Numbered from the stretch's first letter, positions 23,320 through 37,400 are shown. The stretch is DNA of 64,000 bases from Antilocapra americana (GCA_007570785.1 ML664199.1:24844400-24908399); one strand, 5' to 3'. Numbers and translations: made by a program. The notes: generated by a model from the sequence alone, not told the origin.

Positions 23320-23864
23320 AGACACTGGAATTCCACACCCTATGATAACACACCTGCACAAATAGCTTCTCACATTGCTAACGGTAAATGCAAAATAGCC
23401 AGTCAATCTAGGCGAAAACAGAGTTCAATAAGTGGAAGAAAAATTACTCAGACGGAACTGGCCTCGTGTAGAAATGGCTCAGGAGTTGGGTGAGGATGCA
23501 CACGCTGGAAGCAGGATTATGAGGAAACAGCCTTCACTTAATCAGGGTCCAGATGGGCTGAAGTCAGAACATAGCATCCTGATTTGCACACGGTCTAGTT
23601 CTCTGAGCAGCAAGAAAGTGCTGTTCCAATATCCGAAGGGGATCACTAATTCAAACCCCCGTTCTTCTGACCTGCGGCCAATTCCTCAGCCTCGCACAGA
23701 CGCCTCCCTTCATGTGTGCAGAAGGAATAAACCTATCACTCCAGCTCAGATGTTCACTGGGGAAATTAACTAACATTTTTAAAGCTCTTCTTATAAGAAC
23801 CACGCCATGCAAAAGGAAATTGGCTTATCCATTTAATATAGCAGTTGGTGACGGAGGCTCAGTT
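23320..23864. other. Unique sequence
   Basis: No repeat or gene recognised. Confidence 0.4.
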
Positions 23865-23945
23865 GTGTCATGGAAAAGATGCTCTCCTAGGAGACGGGCA
23901 ATCAGGTTCCAGCCCTGGTCAGCCATGTTTAGCATCACAGCCTTG
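23865..23945 (+). repeat. MIR SINE fragment
   Basis: Decayed MIR core pattern ('catggaaaagatgctctcct', 'aatcaggttccagccctgg'). Confidence 0.4.
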
Positions 23946-23964
23946 AATACATCACAAGAATGCT

Positions 23965-24562
23965 TGAACGTTTGCATCAACATGGATGGACCTGGAAATG
24001 ATCACACTAAGTGAGGTGAATCAGACAGAGAAAGACAAATACCATATGATACCATTTACCTCTGTAATCTTAAAAAAAATGGTATAAATGAACATATTTA
24101 CAAAACAAATAGATCCACAGACATAAAAAACAAACTTATGGTTACCAAAGGGCCAAAGCAGGAGGAGGTAATAAACTAGGGGTTTGAGATGAACAGATAC
24201 ATACTACAATATATAAAATAGATAACAAACAAGGGGCACAGGGGACTATATTCAATATTTTGTAATAACCTATGAGGGAAAGGAATCTGAACAAAATAGA
24301 TACATATGTGTGTATGTATAACTGAATCACTTTGCTGCACACCTGCACACCTGAAATAACACGACCTAATGAATCAACAGTAGCTTCTAGTGGCTCAGAT
24401 GGTAAAGACTGCCTGCAATGCAGGAGACCTGGGTTCGTTCCCTGGGTTGGGAAGATCCCCTGGAGAAGGAAATGGCTGCCCACTCCAGTATTCTTGCCTG
24501 GAGAATCCCAGGGATGGGGGAGCCTGGTGGGCTACACAAAGAGTCAGACATGACTGAGCAGC

Positions 24563-24598
<36 letters not shown>

Positions 24599-24625
24599 CA
24601 ACTATACTTTAGTAAAAATACCACC
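23965..24625 (+). mobile_element. L1 3' UTR, sense, split by a SINE
   Basis: 'aacatggatggacctggaaa', 'gtgaatcagacagagaaag', 'acaggggactatattcaat' and 'tgaatcactttgctgcacac', resuming after the SINE as 'atcaactatactttagtaaa'. Confidence 0.88.
24379..24597 (+). mobile_element. Bov-tA SINE with (AC)n tail, nested in L1
   Basis: Sense Bov-tA ('ggctcagatggtaaagactg', 'gttcgttccctgggttggg') ending in (AC)16 at 24565-24597. Short TSD atcaac at 24373-24378 and 24597-24602. The microsatellite is the SINE's own tail. Confidence 0.92.
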
Positions 24626-25171
24626 AGACTCTGTCATCCGTAACTCAAGACATCTATATCTAATGAAACCGCTTTTACCAACATCCTACAATGCCATGGC
24701 CACTGCACACATGTGCACGTGATAAATAAATAACAGAGAGACATAAGGATAGCACAGTTCTTCTTCCCAAATTTGGTGAAATAAAGAAACATGGAAATAT
24801 TCTCTGTGGTGCTGAAAAGTATTAAATGTGTTGAGAAATATAATAAAAACAAAACCAAGTAAAGTTGGTGCAGCTAAACATGTGCCTGAGTAGAGGTCAT
24901 TTCTAAACGCTATCAATTAATAAGGCCCCCAACAAATGCTCCTCCTGTAATACTATGCACCCTGTCTACCTCACTACTGTTACCCCAGCGCTTCTCCCTG
25001 CCCCTGGAAGACATCACTTCTAATTTCTTAGCAAAGCACATTCTCACCTACTGGAAGCCTCTTCAATAAGGAAGTCACTGCATCTTTGGGATTATAATGG
25101 CCTTCTTCCAGCCATTTCTCCAGTGACTATTTGATTCTACAATCTACTTTCTCCAACCTTCTGTAGCAGGC
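24626..25171. other. Unique sequence
   Basis: Nothing recognised. Confidence 0.4.
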
Positions 25172-25228
25172 ATATATGTGTGTGTGTGTCTGTGTGTGCA
25201 TGCAAACACACACAGACACACACTCTCA
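25172..25228. repeat. Compound TG/CA low-complexity tract
   Basis: A TG run (25178-25199), a short break 'catgcaaa', then a CA run to about 25224. The two blocks are complementary and could fold on each other. Confidence 0.85.
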
Positions 25229-25289
25229 CTAAACATTCTAAAGCACATAGAAACCCAGAAAAGTTATTAAATGGATTTGACAGTGATAT

Positions 25290-25425
25290 TTTTTCAACTA
25301 TAAAATGCAGACAATAATAGTACTTATCTCGGAGGACTGGTCTGAGGATTAAACGAACATTCAATAGATAGCACATTTTATATATGCCTGGCCTTGGTGA
25401 GTGTGAACCCTTATTATTACCTTTA
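25290..25425 (+). repeat. MIR SINE relic
   Basis: MIR 3' half: 'acaataatagtacttatctc', 'ctgaggattaaacgaa', 'gcctggccttggtgag' and 'ttattattacc'. Confidence 0.6.
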
Positions 25426-26455
25426 TGATTCACTCACTTTTAGCTTGAAACAATATCTTTCATAAATGGCTTGCCAACCTTGGCCCATTATATCAAGATT
25501 ATTAAATGGCTCTGTTTATGTAAAAGTGGCTCTCACAGTCATAGGGGAATTTTACAACCAGAAAAATACCCCAGGAGACTACTGAGCCCACAGTGTCTAG
25601 ATTGACAGGAAAATTATCTTGTCCCTAAGTGAACATGCTCTGCCAGTTCCATAACCATCCCATTCATGTCCATTTTTTCCACACAACAGTTTTCATATCC
25701 CCTCAATCTTCTTCTGTGATTCATGTCATTGCACCATGTCTTTGTCAGTTACAGTAGACAACTAAGTCACACCCACGTCCCATTGTCATTAGTGAGCTGA
25801 GAAATTCAACTGGAAAACATTTTCAGGATGATTGATCACTTTTAATATCTTTATCACTTTTATGTTTATGCCTTTTGCAATTAGGAATTGCAATTTAAAA
25901 TTTAAAACCACCTATGGTTCAAATTTTGAAAGTGAACATTAGGTTTGATTTAAAAGTCAAAGCCTGTAATTGGAGAAATGGGTCTTAGGTTTTCGTGCTC
26001 TTTGGAGGATCCCTTGATATTTTTTTCTAATCCACAGTGGAGGAAGTGTTGCTATCCATCCAGTTAGAAAGCACATTATCAGGAACCAAAGAGTAAATAG
26101 TGCTATGTAGCAAATTCTGGGTAATCTGTTCAAATTTCTAATGCAGGACAACTTTACACAGTCCTGTAGTGTTTCAGTAAATTCCTCCTGGAGCTAGACT
26201 CGGCTTAACTGAGTGAACATATTCTCAATTTACTACTCAAACCAACCAACCTTCAGGAAGTCTGATCTGCTATAAAAATATGATCAATAAAAGAAAGCAA
26301 TATTAGAAAACAACCCTATTAGAAATTTCCTCAGAAGTTACTTTGAGATTGTATGTTCTATTAATTAATTTCATTGTTCTCTACATAGTGTTCATATTAG
26401 AAATCTGACAAAAGAGAGGAATACTTATCGATTTTGCAGGTACTATAATAGGATA
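25426..26455. other. Unique AT-rich sequence
   Basis: No gene or repeat recognised over about 1 kb. Confidence 0.4.
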
Positions 26456-26601
26456 TTTTTAAAATATTTTTATTTATTTATATATTTGGCTGCACAGAGT
26501 CTCAGTTGGGACCTACAGAACCTAATTCCCTAATGAGGGATCAAAACAGGACCCATGGATTGAGAGTAGAATCTTAGCAACTGGACCACCAGGGAAGTCC
26601 C
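26456..26601 (-). mobile_element. CHR-2-type SINE, antisense
   Basis: T/A-rich start, 'tggctgcacagagtctcag', 'tgagggatcaaaacaggac' and 'ggaccaccagggaagtcc'. Probable TSD aataggaYa at 26447-26455 and 26602-26610. Confidence 0.88.
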
Positions 26602-26613
26602 AATAGGACATCT

Positions 26614-27105
26614 ATTGTTTTTTTGTTTTTTTTTTTTTTAGTTTTATTACTTTTTATTGACATATAGTTGACTTACAATATTATATTAATCAGCATAGTG
26701 ATTTGATATTTGATTATATCTGTTTAAAGTTAGTATAAAATATTAGCTATATTCACTGTGCTATATATTACATCCATGTAGCTTATTTATTTTATACTTA
26801 GTAGTTTGTACATTTTAATCTCCTACCCTTCTCTTGTCCCTCCTCACTTCCCTCTCCCCACTGGTAACCTCTAGTTTAGTCTCTATACATGTGAGTCTTT
26901 TTCTGTTTTATTAAATTTAATCATTTTTTAAATTTTTAGATCTCACATATAAGTAAAAAAAAAACAGTATTTATCTAACTTATTTCATCAAGCATAATAC
27001 CTTCTAGGTTGGTCTATCCATGTTGTCACAAGTGGCAAATTTTCATTCTTTTTTATGGCTGAGTATGAATAATTTTTATTGTGACAATATGCCATCTATT
27101 CTTAA
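26614..27105 (-). mobile_element. L1 3' UTR, antisense
   Basis: T-run, 'ttattgacatatagttgact', 'ctctccccactggtaacc', 'aacttatttcatcaagcata' and 'ttcttttttatggctgagta': the reversed 3' UTR of an older L1 subfamily. Confidence 0.85.
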
Positions 27106-27908
27106 AATGAGGTTTACAAAACAAATCGAGCGAGAATTTTTTACTCCTATATTTTGTGTAGCTACAAAAATCATAAATGGAATACACATCCATTTTGTAA
27201 TTAAAAATGAGAGAAAAATATTAAGAAGTAAGAAGAAGTCTTCTGGTAGTAGAAATAACTAAGTGATCCCACCATGCTCCTTCCATTTTCCAGGTTTAGT
27301 ACAGAACCCTTGGCCCTCTAAGTGGGTTCACTAGAGCCCACCAGAGACAGCCTTCTTCCTTGGGGGCCCCTGGAGTAATAGAAGCGCATCCACTTCCAGA
27401 TCACAATTCTGCAGGGAAGCCACTTAGCACCCCTGCTCTCCCTTAGGCTAGAACAGACTGATGCTAGTGGATCAGCCTTGGACAGGAAGAAGAGGACCAC
27501 ACCCCAGAGTGTAGTAGAGAAACTGGGGTCCCGACTGAGCTCCAAGGGCATAGCCTCCTGCCAGCTCTGAACCACCTGCCTGCCTCCAGGCTCTCGTATG
27601 AAAAGCTCTGTGGTCTGATGGAGTGACTATATTTTGGCGTTTTGATTTTTTAAATAACAGTGTAGCCTCTTCCTTAACTGATGCATCATCCTACATCCCA
27701 CTCTCCTGAAATGACATATGATTTTGACATAGGACCATTTGGCTGATTTTTTAAGCACTTAAAAATAGACTTGATCTGTCTGTACATAATTTTGCATTCT
27801 TTTTGTTAGCTTGATATTTTACTTAGTGTACTTTCCAAGTCATTAACAAATCATCTTCTTCATCAGTCTTACAAGTCATCTTTATAATGACATATTCATT
27901 GTCATTAT
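27106..27908. other. Unique sequence
   Basis: 27290-27600 is GC-richer, the remainder AT-rich. No family recognised. Confidence 0.4.
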
Positions 27909-27917
27909 AAGGGCATT

Positions 27918-28168
27918 GTGTGCTGTGCTATACTAAGTCACTTCAATTGTGTCTGACTTTTTGGGACCCTATGGACTGTAGCCCACCAGGCTCCTCTGTC
28001 CATGGAATTCTCCAGGCAAGAATACTTAAGCCAGGCAACAGTACTGGACTGGGTTGTCATGCCCTCCTCCAGGGGATCTTCCTGACTCAGGGATTGAACC
28101 CATGCCTCTTACATCTCCTGCATTGGCAGGCAGGTTCTTTACCCCTAGTGCCACCTGGGAAACCCTAC
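27918..28168 (-). mobile_element. Bov-tA SINE, antisense, with TSD
   Basis: Antisense Bov-tA carrying a small internal insertion or duplication ('acttaagccaggcaacagta'). TSD aagggcatt, 27909-27917 and 28169-28177, is exact. Confidence 0.92.
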
Positions 28169-28496
28169 AAGGGCATTACCCATGGCCATTTCAAATATAT
28201 TCCCTTATGCTGTACAATCTTACCAACAAAACACAACTTTTGTTCATCAGAATTGTGCAGTTTTCCTCATAACGATCTTGTACATATTTTGTTAGATTGA
28301 TACTTGAGTGTTTCATTCCTGAATGAGAATGCTGGGAAACTTTGTATCTTTTAGATTTTGAAAAGTAAATATATTCAATATTCTAAAATTAAAAATCAGT
28401 TTTCAATAAAACTGAAAGCAGTATGTGGGAAAGATGACAAAAGTGAAAGACTGAAGGACATCCCAGCTCCAATTTGCTCTGTCAAAGCACTTGGAA

Positions 28497-28708
28497 TGGG
28501 CACTCAGTTGTGTCTGAATCTTTGTGACCCTATGGACTGTAGCCCACCAGGTTTCTCTGTCCATGGGATTCTCCAGGCAAGAATACTGGAATGGGTTGCC
28601 ATTTCCTTCTGCAGGGGAATCTTCCCAGCCCAGGGAATGAAATCGAGTCACTTGCATCTCCTGCACTGGCAGGAGGCTCTTTATCACCATGCCACCAGGG
28701 CTTCCCAT
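28497..28708 (-). mobile_element. Bov-tA SINE, antisense
   Basis: 'cactcagttgtgtctgaatc' to 'catgccaccagggcttcc'. TSD not clear. Confidence 0.9.
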
Positions 28709-28799
28709 TGAAGCTCTGGATCATTCTCCAAAGAGCCTTTCCTTTCACTTCCAGCCCTGCCCCCTCCCCCTCCATTGTCACTGACATATTCTGTTCGAG

Positions 28800-28925
28800 A
28801 GAGTGTTTTATTTTCTGTCCTGTGTCACCAAGTGGAGTGTGAGATCCCTAAGGGCAGCAACCATTTCTTCAAACTTTTTTAATCCCCAGCACTGAGTACA
28901 GGTACACATATGGCAGATTTTCTAA
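28800..28925 (+). repeat. L2-like relic
   Basis: 'gtgagatccctaagggcagc' followed by 'atccccagcactgagtacag' resembles the L2 3' end. Weak. Confidence 0.4.
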
Positions 28926-29554
28926 AAATATTTTTAATAATAATGAGACTGTTGTGATTTAAATATAAACCATGGCTATGATTTTCCCAAAATACTCCAA
29001 AACATCAGTCTGAATAATTTATGGCCATCATGTATCTGTATAAGCTTTTAAAGTCCCATAAAATCAAAACATACCTTATAGTTTTAAAATGTAGGTTATA
29101 AAAATAATGAAAATGCAAACAGATATGATTTTTAAAATAGCAAACATTGCAGCCGAGCACACATCTGAATAAACAATGCATTTCAGCTGCAAAAAAGTTG
29201 TTATAGATGGAGAGAAAAACCTTGGCCAACACAATTTAAAGTTTCTACACATACTATAAACTTCCAGTGTCAACCTGAACTTTATCTGAAAGGTTATTGC
29301 TAATATTTCAAGCCATATGCTGAAAAGACTTTCCATTAAAATATTGACTGTATTTCCCTATTTTGCCTCTCTTTCTTAAAAAGGAAATTCTCAGTTGAAA
29401 TCAATCTTTTCCAGCCAGTTTACATGAAGGATTAAGGGTCATTCATCTGTACAGTCCTGAGAGAGAAAGAAGAGATACAGTTGGTACCAGTCATAAAGCA
29501 AATCCTTGGGCACCTGGTCACACTCGAGGTTCTGCTGGAACCACCAGGATGGTG
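28926..29554. other. Unique AT-rich sequence
   Basis: Nothing recognised. Confidence 0.4.
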
Positions 29555-29565
29555 AAAAGTGGGGT

Positions 29566-29774
29566 GAAAGTGAAGTTGCTCAGTCATCTCTGACTCTTTG
29601 CGACCCCTTGGATGGTAGCCTACCAGGCTCCTCCATCCATGGGATTTTCCAGGCAAGAATACTGGAGTGGGTTGCCATTTCCTTCTCCAGGAGATCTTCC
29701 CAACCCAGGGATTGAATCCAGGTCTCCTGCATTGTAGGCAGACACTTTACCATCTGAGCCACCAGGGAAGTCTC
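29566..29774 (-). mobile_element. Bov-tA SINE, antisense, perfect TSD
   Basis: Antisense Bov-tA. 11-bp TSD aaaagtggggt, 29555-29565 and 29775-29785, exact. Confidence 0.95.
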
Positions 29775-29785
29775 AAAAGTGGGGT

Positions 29786-31106
<1,321 letters not shown>

Positions 31107-31117
31107 ACAAATGACTA

Positions 31118-31156
31118 AATAAACTATTATTCACAGTAAAAAAAAAAAAAAAAAAG
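31118..31156 (+). terminator. Retrocopied polyadenylation signal and A-tail
   Basis: AATAAA at 31118-31123, then 19 A residues (31138-31156) followed by GAAA units. Inherited from the parent mRNA rather than a terminator of local origin. Confidence 0.9.
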
Positions 31157-31175
31157 AAAGAAAGAAAAGATGAGT

Positions 31176-32749
31176 AAGGCATGGAAAACTCATTGAGATA
31201 TGAGGAGTGTGTATCACTCACCACCTTGTCTGATGGATGAACTGCATTTCCTTCTCTGGGGTCTCCCCGTGGAGGGCAGAGGAGACTCAGTTCCCTTCCT
31301 GCCACTCCATGCCACCCCACCCTCCATCAGGTAGGACAGCACCAATCTATGAACAGTTACAAAGGCAGAAACCCCCATCAGCTCATCTCTTTGTCTGGAC
31401 ACAGGGCTGTTAGGGAAACTGCACATTCGAGGTACCAAAGAGTGTCAGATGAGAGGGAGAACAAAATGATTGATTGCCCTTTTCTGCAGAAGAGCTCAAT
31501 CCTGAATGGAAAGCCTGATTGTCAAACCACTGACACAAAAACAGAATGAGTATGTGGGCTCTTCTGATGATGAACTCCATCCTGAGAACTCCCTGCCCAG
31601 GCCTCTAGGTACAGCATCATTACACGTGACTGACAGGTTTTGAGACCAGGGGGTGGTCATTTATAGATTAGTCTTGTACTGGCTTATGAATGGGTTGTTG
31701 GGCTTCCTGATCACAAGTCTTTGGGAGCTCAAGGACTCTGGCCTGCTGGGTTTGGAGAGAAATGACTTTCTCACCTCAGCACAGTCTGAGGGAGCTTGTA
31801 CAGGCTCAGGAGAATGCCTCTGATGGCCTCGTCTTCTGATGGAAATCAGGAATCATCTGTTGCCTCCAGCTGACTGTCTCTAAAGCTTCAAACTGTCGTA
31901 GCCCACTGAAGCCACATGCTAGAATTGGTGTGCATGGAACAAAGACAAGATGTATAAATCTTCATTCCTTTCATGAAGAAGCGTGGTGCGTTTTCTCGGC
32001 AGGCAAACAGATGAAGTATGGCAATGGGGATGCTCTAGTAAGATAAAAATAGAGTTTTTACTTTTTGCTTTTAAAAAATACCCCCATGGCTGCAAACATA
32101 GAGCAAGATGAAAATGATGTGTGCAGACAACCTAGAAGGTCAATAGTTCTTCATATTACTTTTGCCCTTTTTATCAAACTAAACATAGGAAACAGGAGTT
32201 TCATCTGTCTCTAACATAGAAACATGTAGGTCTCTTTGAAGGAATTGGTCCAAGTATAAAGTTAGTAAAGAAGAAAAAATGCCCAGTGATGGAGAGAGTT
32301 ATGGATTATGGACAGCTCCTGCTTTGGGGGAGGAGACGGATGGGGTCATCTGTTAGGTCCATCCTGTGTGGGGCTCCAGGGCAGGTAGTGGGTATCCACA
32401 CCTTTTCACTCCTAGCCCTGAGTTTTGTGTTCTTGCTCACCCTAATCTCTCTGCCTTCCACCCTGCAGAGTCTCCAAGAGTTTCTAATGGACTTCGTGTC
32501 TAGATTTTACACTATTTTTTTTTTCAGATTTCTGTGTAGCATCCTCTCAATCTCAGAAATGGGAAAATACCAGGGTGTAGCAGAGATGCAGAAAGATGAG
32601 GGTCTCTGGCTGGAGGATTAATCAGAGCAAACTGTTGGCAGCAGCTTTGGACATGGTGCTGGCTTTCAACTCAGTCAGTCTGCTTCTGAACACCCAGCTA
32701 AGGAACAAGCTCCAAGTGTGAACACAGGCTTGACAGCAAGAGAGAGTAG
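31176..32749. other. Unique sequence, no gene seen
   Basis: About 1.5 kb without recognised repeats. The largest open frame (32286-32621) shows no family features. Confidence 0.4.
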
Positions 32750-32990
32750 CACTGACGTATATACATGATCACGTGTCAAACAGAGAGCTAGCGGGGAGCT
32801 GCTCTATAGCACCGAGAGCTCAGCTCAGCGCTCTCTGGTGGATGATCTAGAGGGATGGGATGGAGGCAGGTTGGGAGGGAGGCTCAAGAGGGAGGGGATA
32901 TACGTATACTTACAGCTGATTCACATTGTTGTATAGCAGAAACCAACATAATATTGTAAAGTAATTATCATCCAATTTAAAAACAAAATA
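32750..32990 (+). mobile_element. L1 3' end, sense
   Basis: 'gagctgctctatagcaccga', 'gggatggaggcaggttggg', 'tacttacagctgattcacat' and 'gtaaagtaattatcatccaa' are the terminal ruminant L1 pattern. Confidence 0.88.
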
Positions 32991-33224
32991 ACAAGATGCT
33001 TTCTGAAGCACCAGAGACTCTGCTGCCACGTTGCAAGCCCAGAGCTTAGCAGAGATGCAGTTCAGGCACCGGGCACTAGTTGAGGAGGGAATGGATGGTT
33101 GGTGCTGATGGGCAGTGTCTTGGGCTGGGTCTCTAACCAGGCATGGAAATCAGCATGTGCATGTGTGTCAGGCACGTTGGGAGGCAGTGTCCTTTCTAAT
33201 CTGTACTCCAGCCCTGTGGAGCTC

Positions 33225-33380
33225 TGACCATTACTGATGCCATTTTTCAGCTGACGGAGGCACAAAAAGGTTAATTGGGCTCGTAGAACAAGCTAAGTAC
33301 AGATTTAGTTAACAGAGCAGAGGTCTGCACCCGGCCATTTCAGTCCAGAGCTTGAGTGTTTAACCACCTTCTTTTACTGC
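33225..33380 (-). repeat. MIR SINE, antisense
   Basis: 'catttttcagctgacggagg', 'cacaaaaaggttaattgggc' and 'cagtccagagcttgagtgtt' follow the reversed MIR consensus across its length. Confidence 0.65.
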
Positions 33381-34104
33381 AAGACGCTCCCACGCTGCAC
33401 AGGTGTAAACACACCCTCATGCAGACCCCCCTTCCAGGAGAAGAAGGCTGACAGCTACTGGTTTAGTGAGAACATCAGGCTCCCACCACCTCTTCCCACC
33501 CCCGTGGTAAAGTAAGTCTTCCTTGTGGTGATGTTTCTGCCTATGTTTATAAAGAACAGGGTGCTCTGAAATCCAAAACCAGAATGGACTTTTTTTTTTT
33601 TTAAAGATGAATGAAAATCAGGCAGGATCCTCAGATCCAGATTTTCCTTTTCTCAATGTCTTATTCTCAGTGTTTTTCTTATTAAATGTCACTTTCCTCA
33701 AAAAGACAGATTATATGTTAATATCTTGTTAAGGGAGGATTCTGGCTATTAATAGTTTATCTCAATTTAAATGATTCCTTTCATGCTTGTTCATGTATGT
33801 TAATATTTAAATCAATTTCTTCTCCACTAAGTATTCATAAGTTAAGGCTTAGAGAAAAAGGAAAAACTAAACTAGATTTTTTTTTGAAATTACAGATCAT
33901 GTTCAAAATGAAATACAAGGTGGAAAATATTTTTTAAAGGCATGTTCACCAAAGCAAGATGTCTGAAAATTATTATATCACATGAAAATGTGACATCTGA
34001 TATACTTTAGAAGTACCAGATGGGCATCCAGTGTTAAAATGTTGACTTTGAACAGGAAAACGTATGTGTATTTAACTGAACACATCAATCCAAGGGCATT
34101 TGTT
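33381..34104. other. Unique sequence
   Basis: Nothing recognised. A T-run lies at 33589-33602. Confidence 0.4.
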
Positions 34105-34308
34105 TAGTTCCTAGGTCATGTCTGACTCTTTTGTGACCTCATTCATGATAGCCCACCAGGCTTATCTGTCATGGGATTTTCCAGGCAAGAATACTGGAGT
34201 GGATTGCCATGCCCTCCTCCTGGGGTTCTTTCTGACCCAGGGATCAAGTCTGAGTCTCCTGCACTGCAGGCAGATTTTTACCCCTGAAGCACCAGGGAAC
34301 CTCCCTCA
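34105..34308 (-). mobile_element. Bov-tA SINE, antisense
   Basis: 'tcatgtctgactcttttgtg' to 'tgaagcaccagggaacc'. No clear TSD. Confidence 0.88.
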
Positions 34309-36853
34309 CAGAGCACAATTTGTGTCAATTTTCAAGCAATAGTCTCATCATAGCAATTTTCAAATTAAGCCCTATTAAAGCAGCCTGCTGACCTCTTAGA
34401 GATGAGCTGATATTGCCAAGGTGATGCAGCTGAAAAAAAAAAGGTCTGTGCCCCTCATCTTCCTCCAAATGATGCAGGCTCATCCTTCCTTTCCGGAATA
34501 TGAGATGTGGTGAAGGGGATGAGGACTTGACAGGGTCAAATGTACCACTCTGGACAAGGATGCTTTGAAGCTGAAGGTAACTGAGCAATGGCAGATGCAG
34601 GAAGAGCCCTCCACCCTCCCTCTTCTGCTGGAAAGCAGGGCATCCAACTCACCTCGTGGAGGAGCCCTCCTCCCCTTCCTGGCCAGGAGGAAAATCACCA
34701 TTACTCCCAGAGACAGGAGGTCAGTCGGCACCAAGTTGGATCTGCAAGAACTCACCACACTGAGAACCTTTAGCTTCCATTATTTTTCTCACACGTGTAC
34801 CTTCCCGAACTTATCAACCAACTGGGAGCACAAACTGTGGACTTTGTCTTGTCACTTTCTCGCACTTGTCATCCTCTGTAATGAGGTATCTAAGCTCCTA
34901 GTTCCATCACCCCTTTGCACTCACCCTGCTTCTCTTCTGTGTTGTGTCTTGCATACATAAATGAACACTGTTTCCCCCTACCTCTCTTCATCTGTCTTTT
35001 AACAGTTTAAATCCCAGGCTTCATTCACTGAACCTAAGAGGGTAGAGGAAGACTGCTTTCCTTCCCTGACATCAGCAAGGAATTTCTTCCACTAGGTCAG
35101 GTATAAAAAATGCTTGGATCAGGGCAGTGGAGAGAAAAGGGCAGTGGGAAGCTGCTGGGCAGGATTTTCTTTGGAAACACCTCAGTATATACAGGCACGA
35201 ACCTCCACAAGGACAGGGGGTGGGGCGGGAGCCCAGTGGGCTCTCAGAACAGCATCGTCCAGAATAAGTAATGGGGGCAGCAGAGGAACCTGCAAGCTCT
35301 TCCACACCCTGCCACTTTCTGACTCTGTGGCTCTGGCCTTCTACCCTATACCCAGGCGTCCCCATCAGTGGAAAAGGTCATCACATTCACGTCACATAGC
35401 TTGAGAAGGGCAGGGCTGAAACTGTGCACGTAACACACCAGCCACCTCCCACCCCTCCTCCATTTCCCGGATCTCCTGATGAGCTGGGATTCCCAAAGGC
35501 AGGGAGATGAGGATTCATCACTGTGCTCTGACACCAGGAAGTTGCATCCACTGTGGAAGCTATGAAATAGCAGTAAACATTCCAAGACAGGCTGTTTGTC
35601 ACTTCTGCAAAGCAGAGAGCCCTGTCTACTGTGTCATCTGATCCTCCAAGCCCTCCTGCTACCTGATCCTAGAAGATGAATGATCCACCAACAAAGGAGT
35701 GGATTTAAAGATGAAATGTGAAAAGATGTGGGCACAGCTAGTAAAAAGATGTGGACACTGATGGTAAAGGATTTAAAGTGCAGAGGAGGAGGAAAAAGCC
35801 TTTTAAAGGTCTTATTTCTTGACAGGCAGGTGGCTGGTACAGCCTGGGTCTGAGCATGCATTTGTGATAAGCGCTCATGTCTCCACCACTTTTCTGGTAA
35901 GAGCTTCATCACCTGCCTGCCTTCCCCGAATCCTCAGCTCCACCCCACCACATGCAAAAGCCTGGTGGGAAGGCCTTTCTGGGGAAAGAAATGCAGGAGC
36001 AGGCAAGACCGATGGAGGCTGCCGAGGATGCCCCAAGGCTGCTGTGTTGTTAGAAATAAAGACTTTAATTTGTTCACACTTGGCAGCTGCAGAAATGTGA
36101 GACCCTAAGTAAGCTGTGTCCAAAGGAGAATTTCTCTTATTACTAAAGCGTGGGGAGATCCTTCAGGGCAGGGTGACAGTGGAGCCAAGCTCCCCACCTC
36201 CTGGTTCAATCACACTGAAATTTAATCTTTATTTATTCTTCCTGCATTGCACCCAGGGTTGAGACACTTTTAGAAACCAATTAATGAAGACAGGCTGGAT
36301 TTCCATAGCAGCTTGGAAGAACGTGACAAAATATATTTTTGTTATCTAGGAAGGAGAATGCCCAAAGTCTGATGAAAGATGACTTCTGCTGCTTTATCAG
36401 AGCGGTTCACATGTGAACTTATGGACTTAAGTGGAGTCACCCAAGTGCTGGTGGCAGGTGCTTGGCACCACAGCTGCCTCCTCTGCCCTGCCCATATCAC
36501 ACAGCCCAGCAGGTGAGGGCCCCTCTGGACATCCTTGCAGAAAAGCTGCCTTTCCTTGTCAGGTGTTCTTTTAAGTACAGACCCTTGTACTTCATCAGCT
36601 GTTAGAGGTTATTTCTGCTGCTTGAGAGAGTTTTTAGAAAAGCTATACAAGGCTTGGAAAGGCTGTTCTTTCCCAGGAAGTGGGCCTGTCCTTTGTGAAA
36701 GATGAACAGCTGTAGACACAGAGCCCCATGTCCCTCCCTCAGCATGAGATGGGGACAAAGAGAAGCTACACCTTGTAACAATGACTCATCAAGGAAGCGC
36801 CAGAACTTGACTCATCATCTTCTCTCACTTCTAAATATTTTTTTCCTTTGACT
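34309..36853. other. Unique stretch of 2.5 kb
   Basis: One of the longest spans without recognisable young repeats. Overlapping open frames occur on both strands (for example 34565-34960 plus, 131 codons) with no domain pattern. May include conserved non-coding DNA; not testable here. Confidence 0.4.
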
Positions 36854-36872
36854 ATAAATGTAATGCATGCTT

Positions 36873-37091
36873 GCGTGCTAAGTCACTTCAGTCGTGCCCA
36901 ACTCTTTGTGACCCCATGGACTGTAGCCCACCAGGCTCCTCTGTCCATGAGATTCTCCAGGCAAGAATACTCAAGTGGGTTGCCATGCCCTTCTCTAGGG
37001 CATCTATTTGACCCGGGGATCGAACCAGCATCTCTTACATCTCCCACCTTGGCAGGTGGGTTCTTTACCACGAGAGCCACCTGGGAAGCTC
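36873..37091 (-). mobile_element. Bov-tA SINE, antisense, long TSD
   Basis: Antisense Bov-tA. 19-bp TSD with two mismatches, 36854-36872 and 37092-37110 (ataaatgtaaYRcatgctt). Confidence 0.94.
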
Positions 37092-37279
37092 ATAAATGTA
37101 ACACATGCTTATTATAAAAAATAAAATCAATGCATACAATGTAAAAATCGAGTATCAAATTAACCTATAACTAACTACCCAAAGATTATGACACCCAATA
37201 ATTTGGTTGATTTTCTTCCAATTCTTTAGCATTTGCTTTTAAATATTAGTATCAGGGTAGAGGTTTTGATCATTCTTTT

Positions 37280-37400
37280 TATTTTTTTCTTAAACTTTTT
37301 GTTTCATATTGGAGTGTAGCCGATCAACAATGTGGTAGTTCCAGGTAAACAGCAAAGGCGTACTTAGACGTGTGCCCATTCTCCCCCAGACCCCTCCCAT
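37280..37400 (-). mobile_element. L1 3' end fragment, antisense
   Basis: 'atattggagtgtagccgatc', 'gtagttccaggtaaacagc' and 'ctcccccagacccctccc'. Confidence 0.8.

Noticed and set aside
23092..23493. 133-codon frame and its minus-strand partner
   Set aside because: Most of the frame is SINE sequence; Bov-tA copies often give such frames in several phases.
24379..24450. tRNA gene suggested by A- and B-box-like words
   Set aside because: This is the tRNA-derived head of a Bov-tA SINE, part of a repeat, with no intact cloverleaf.
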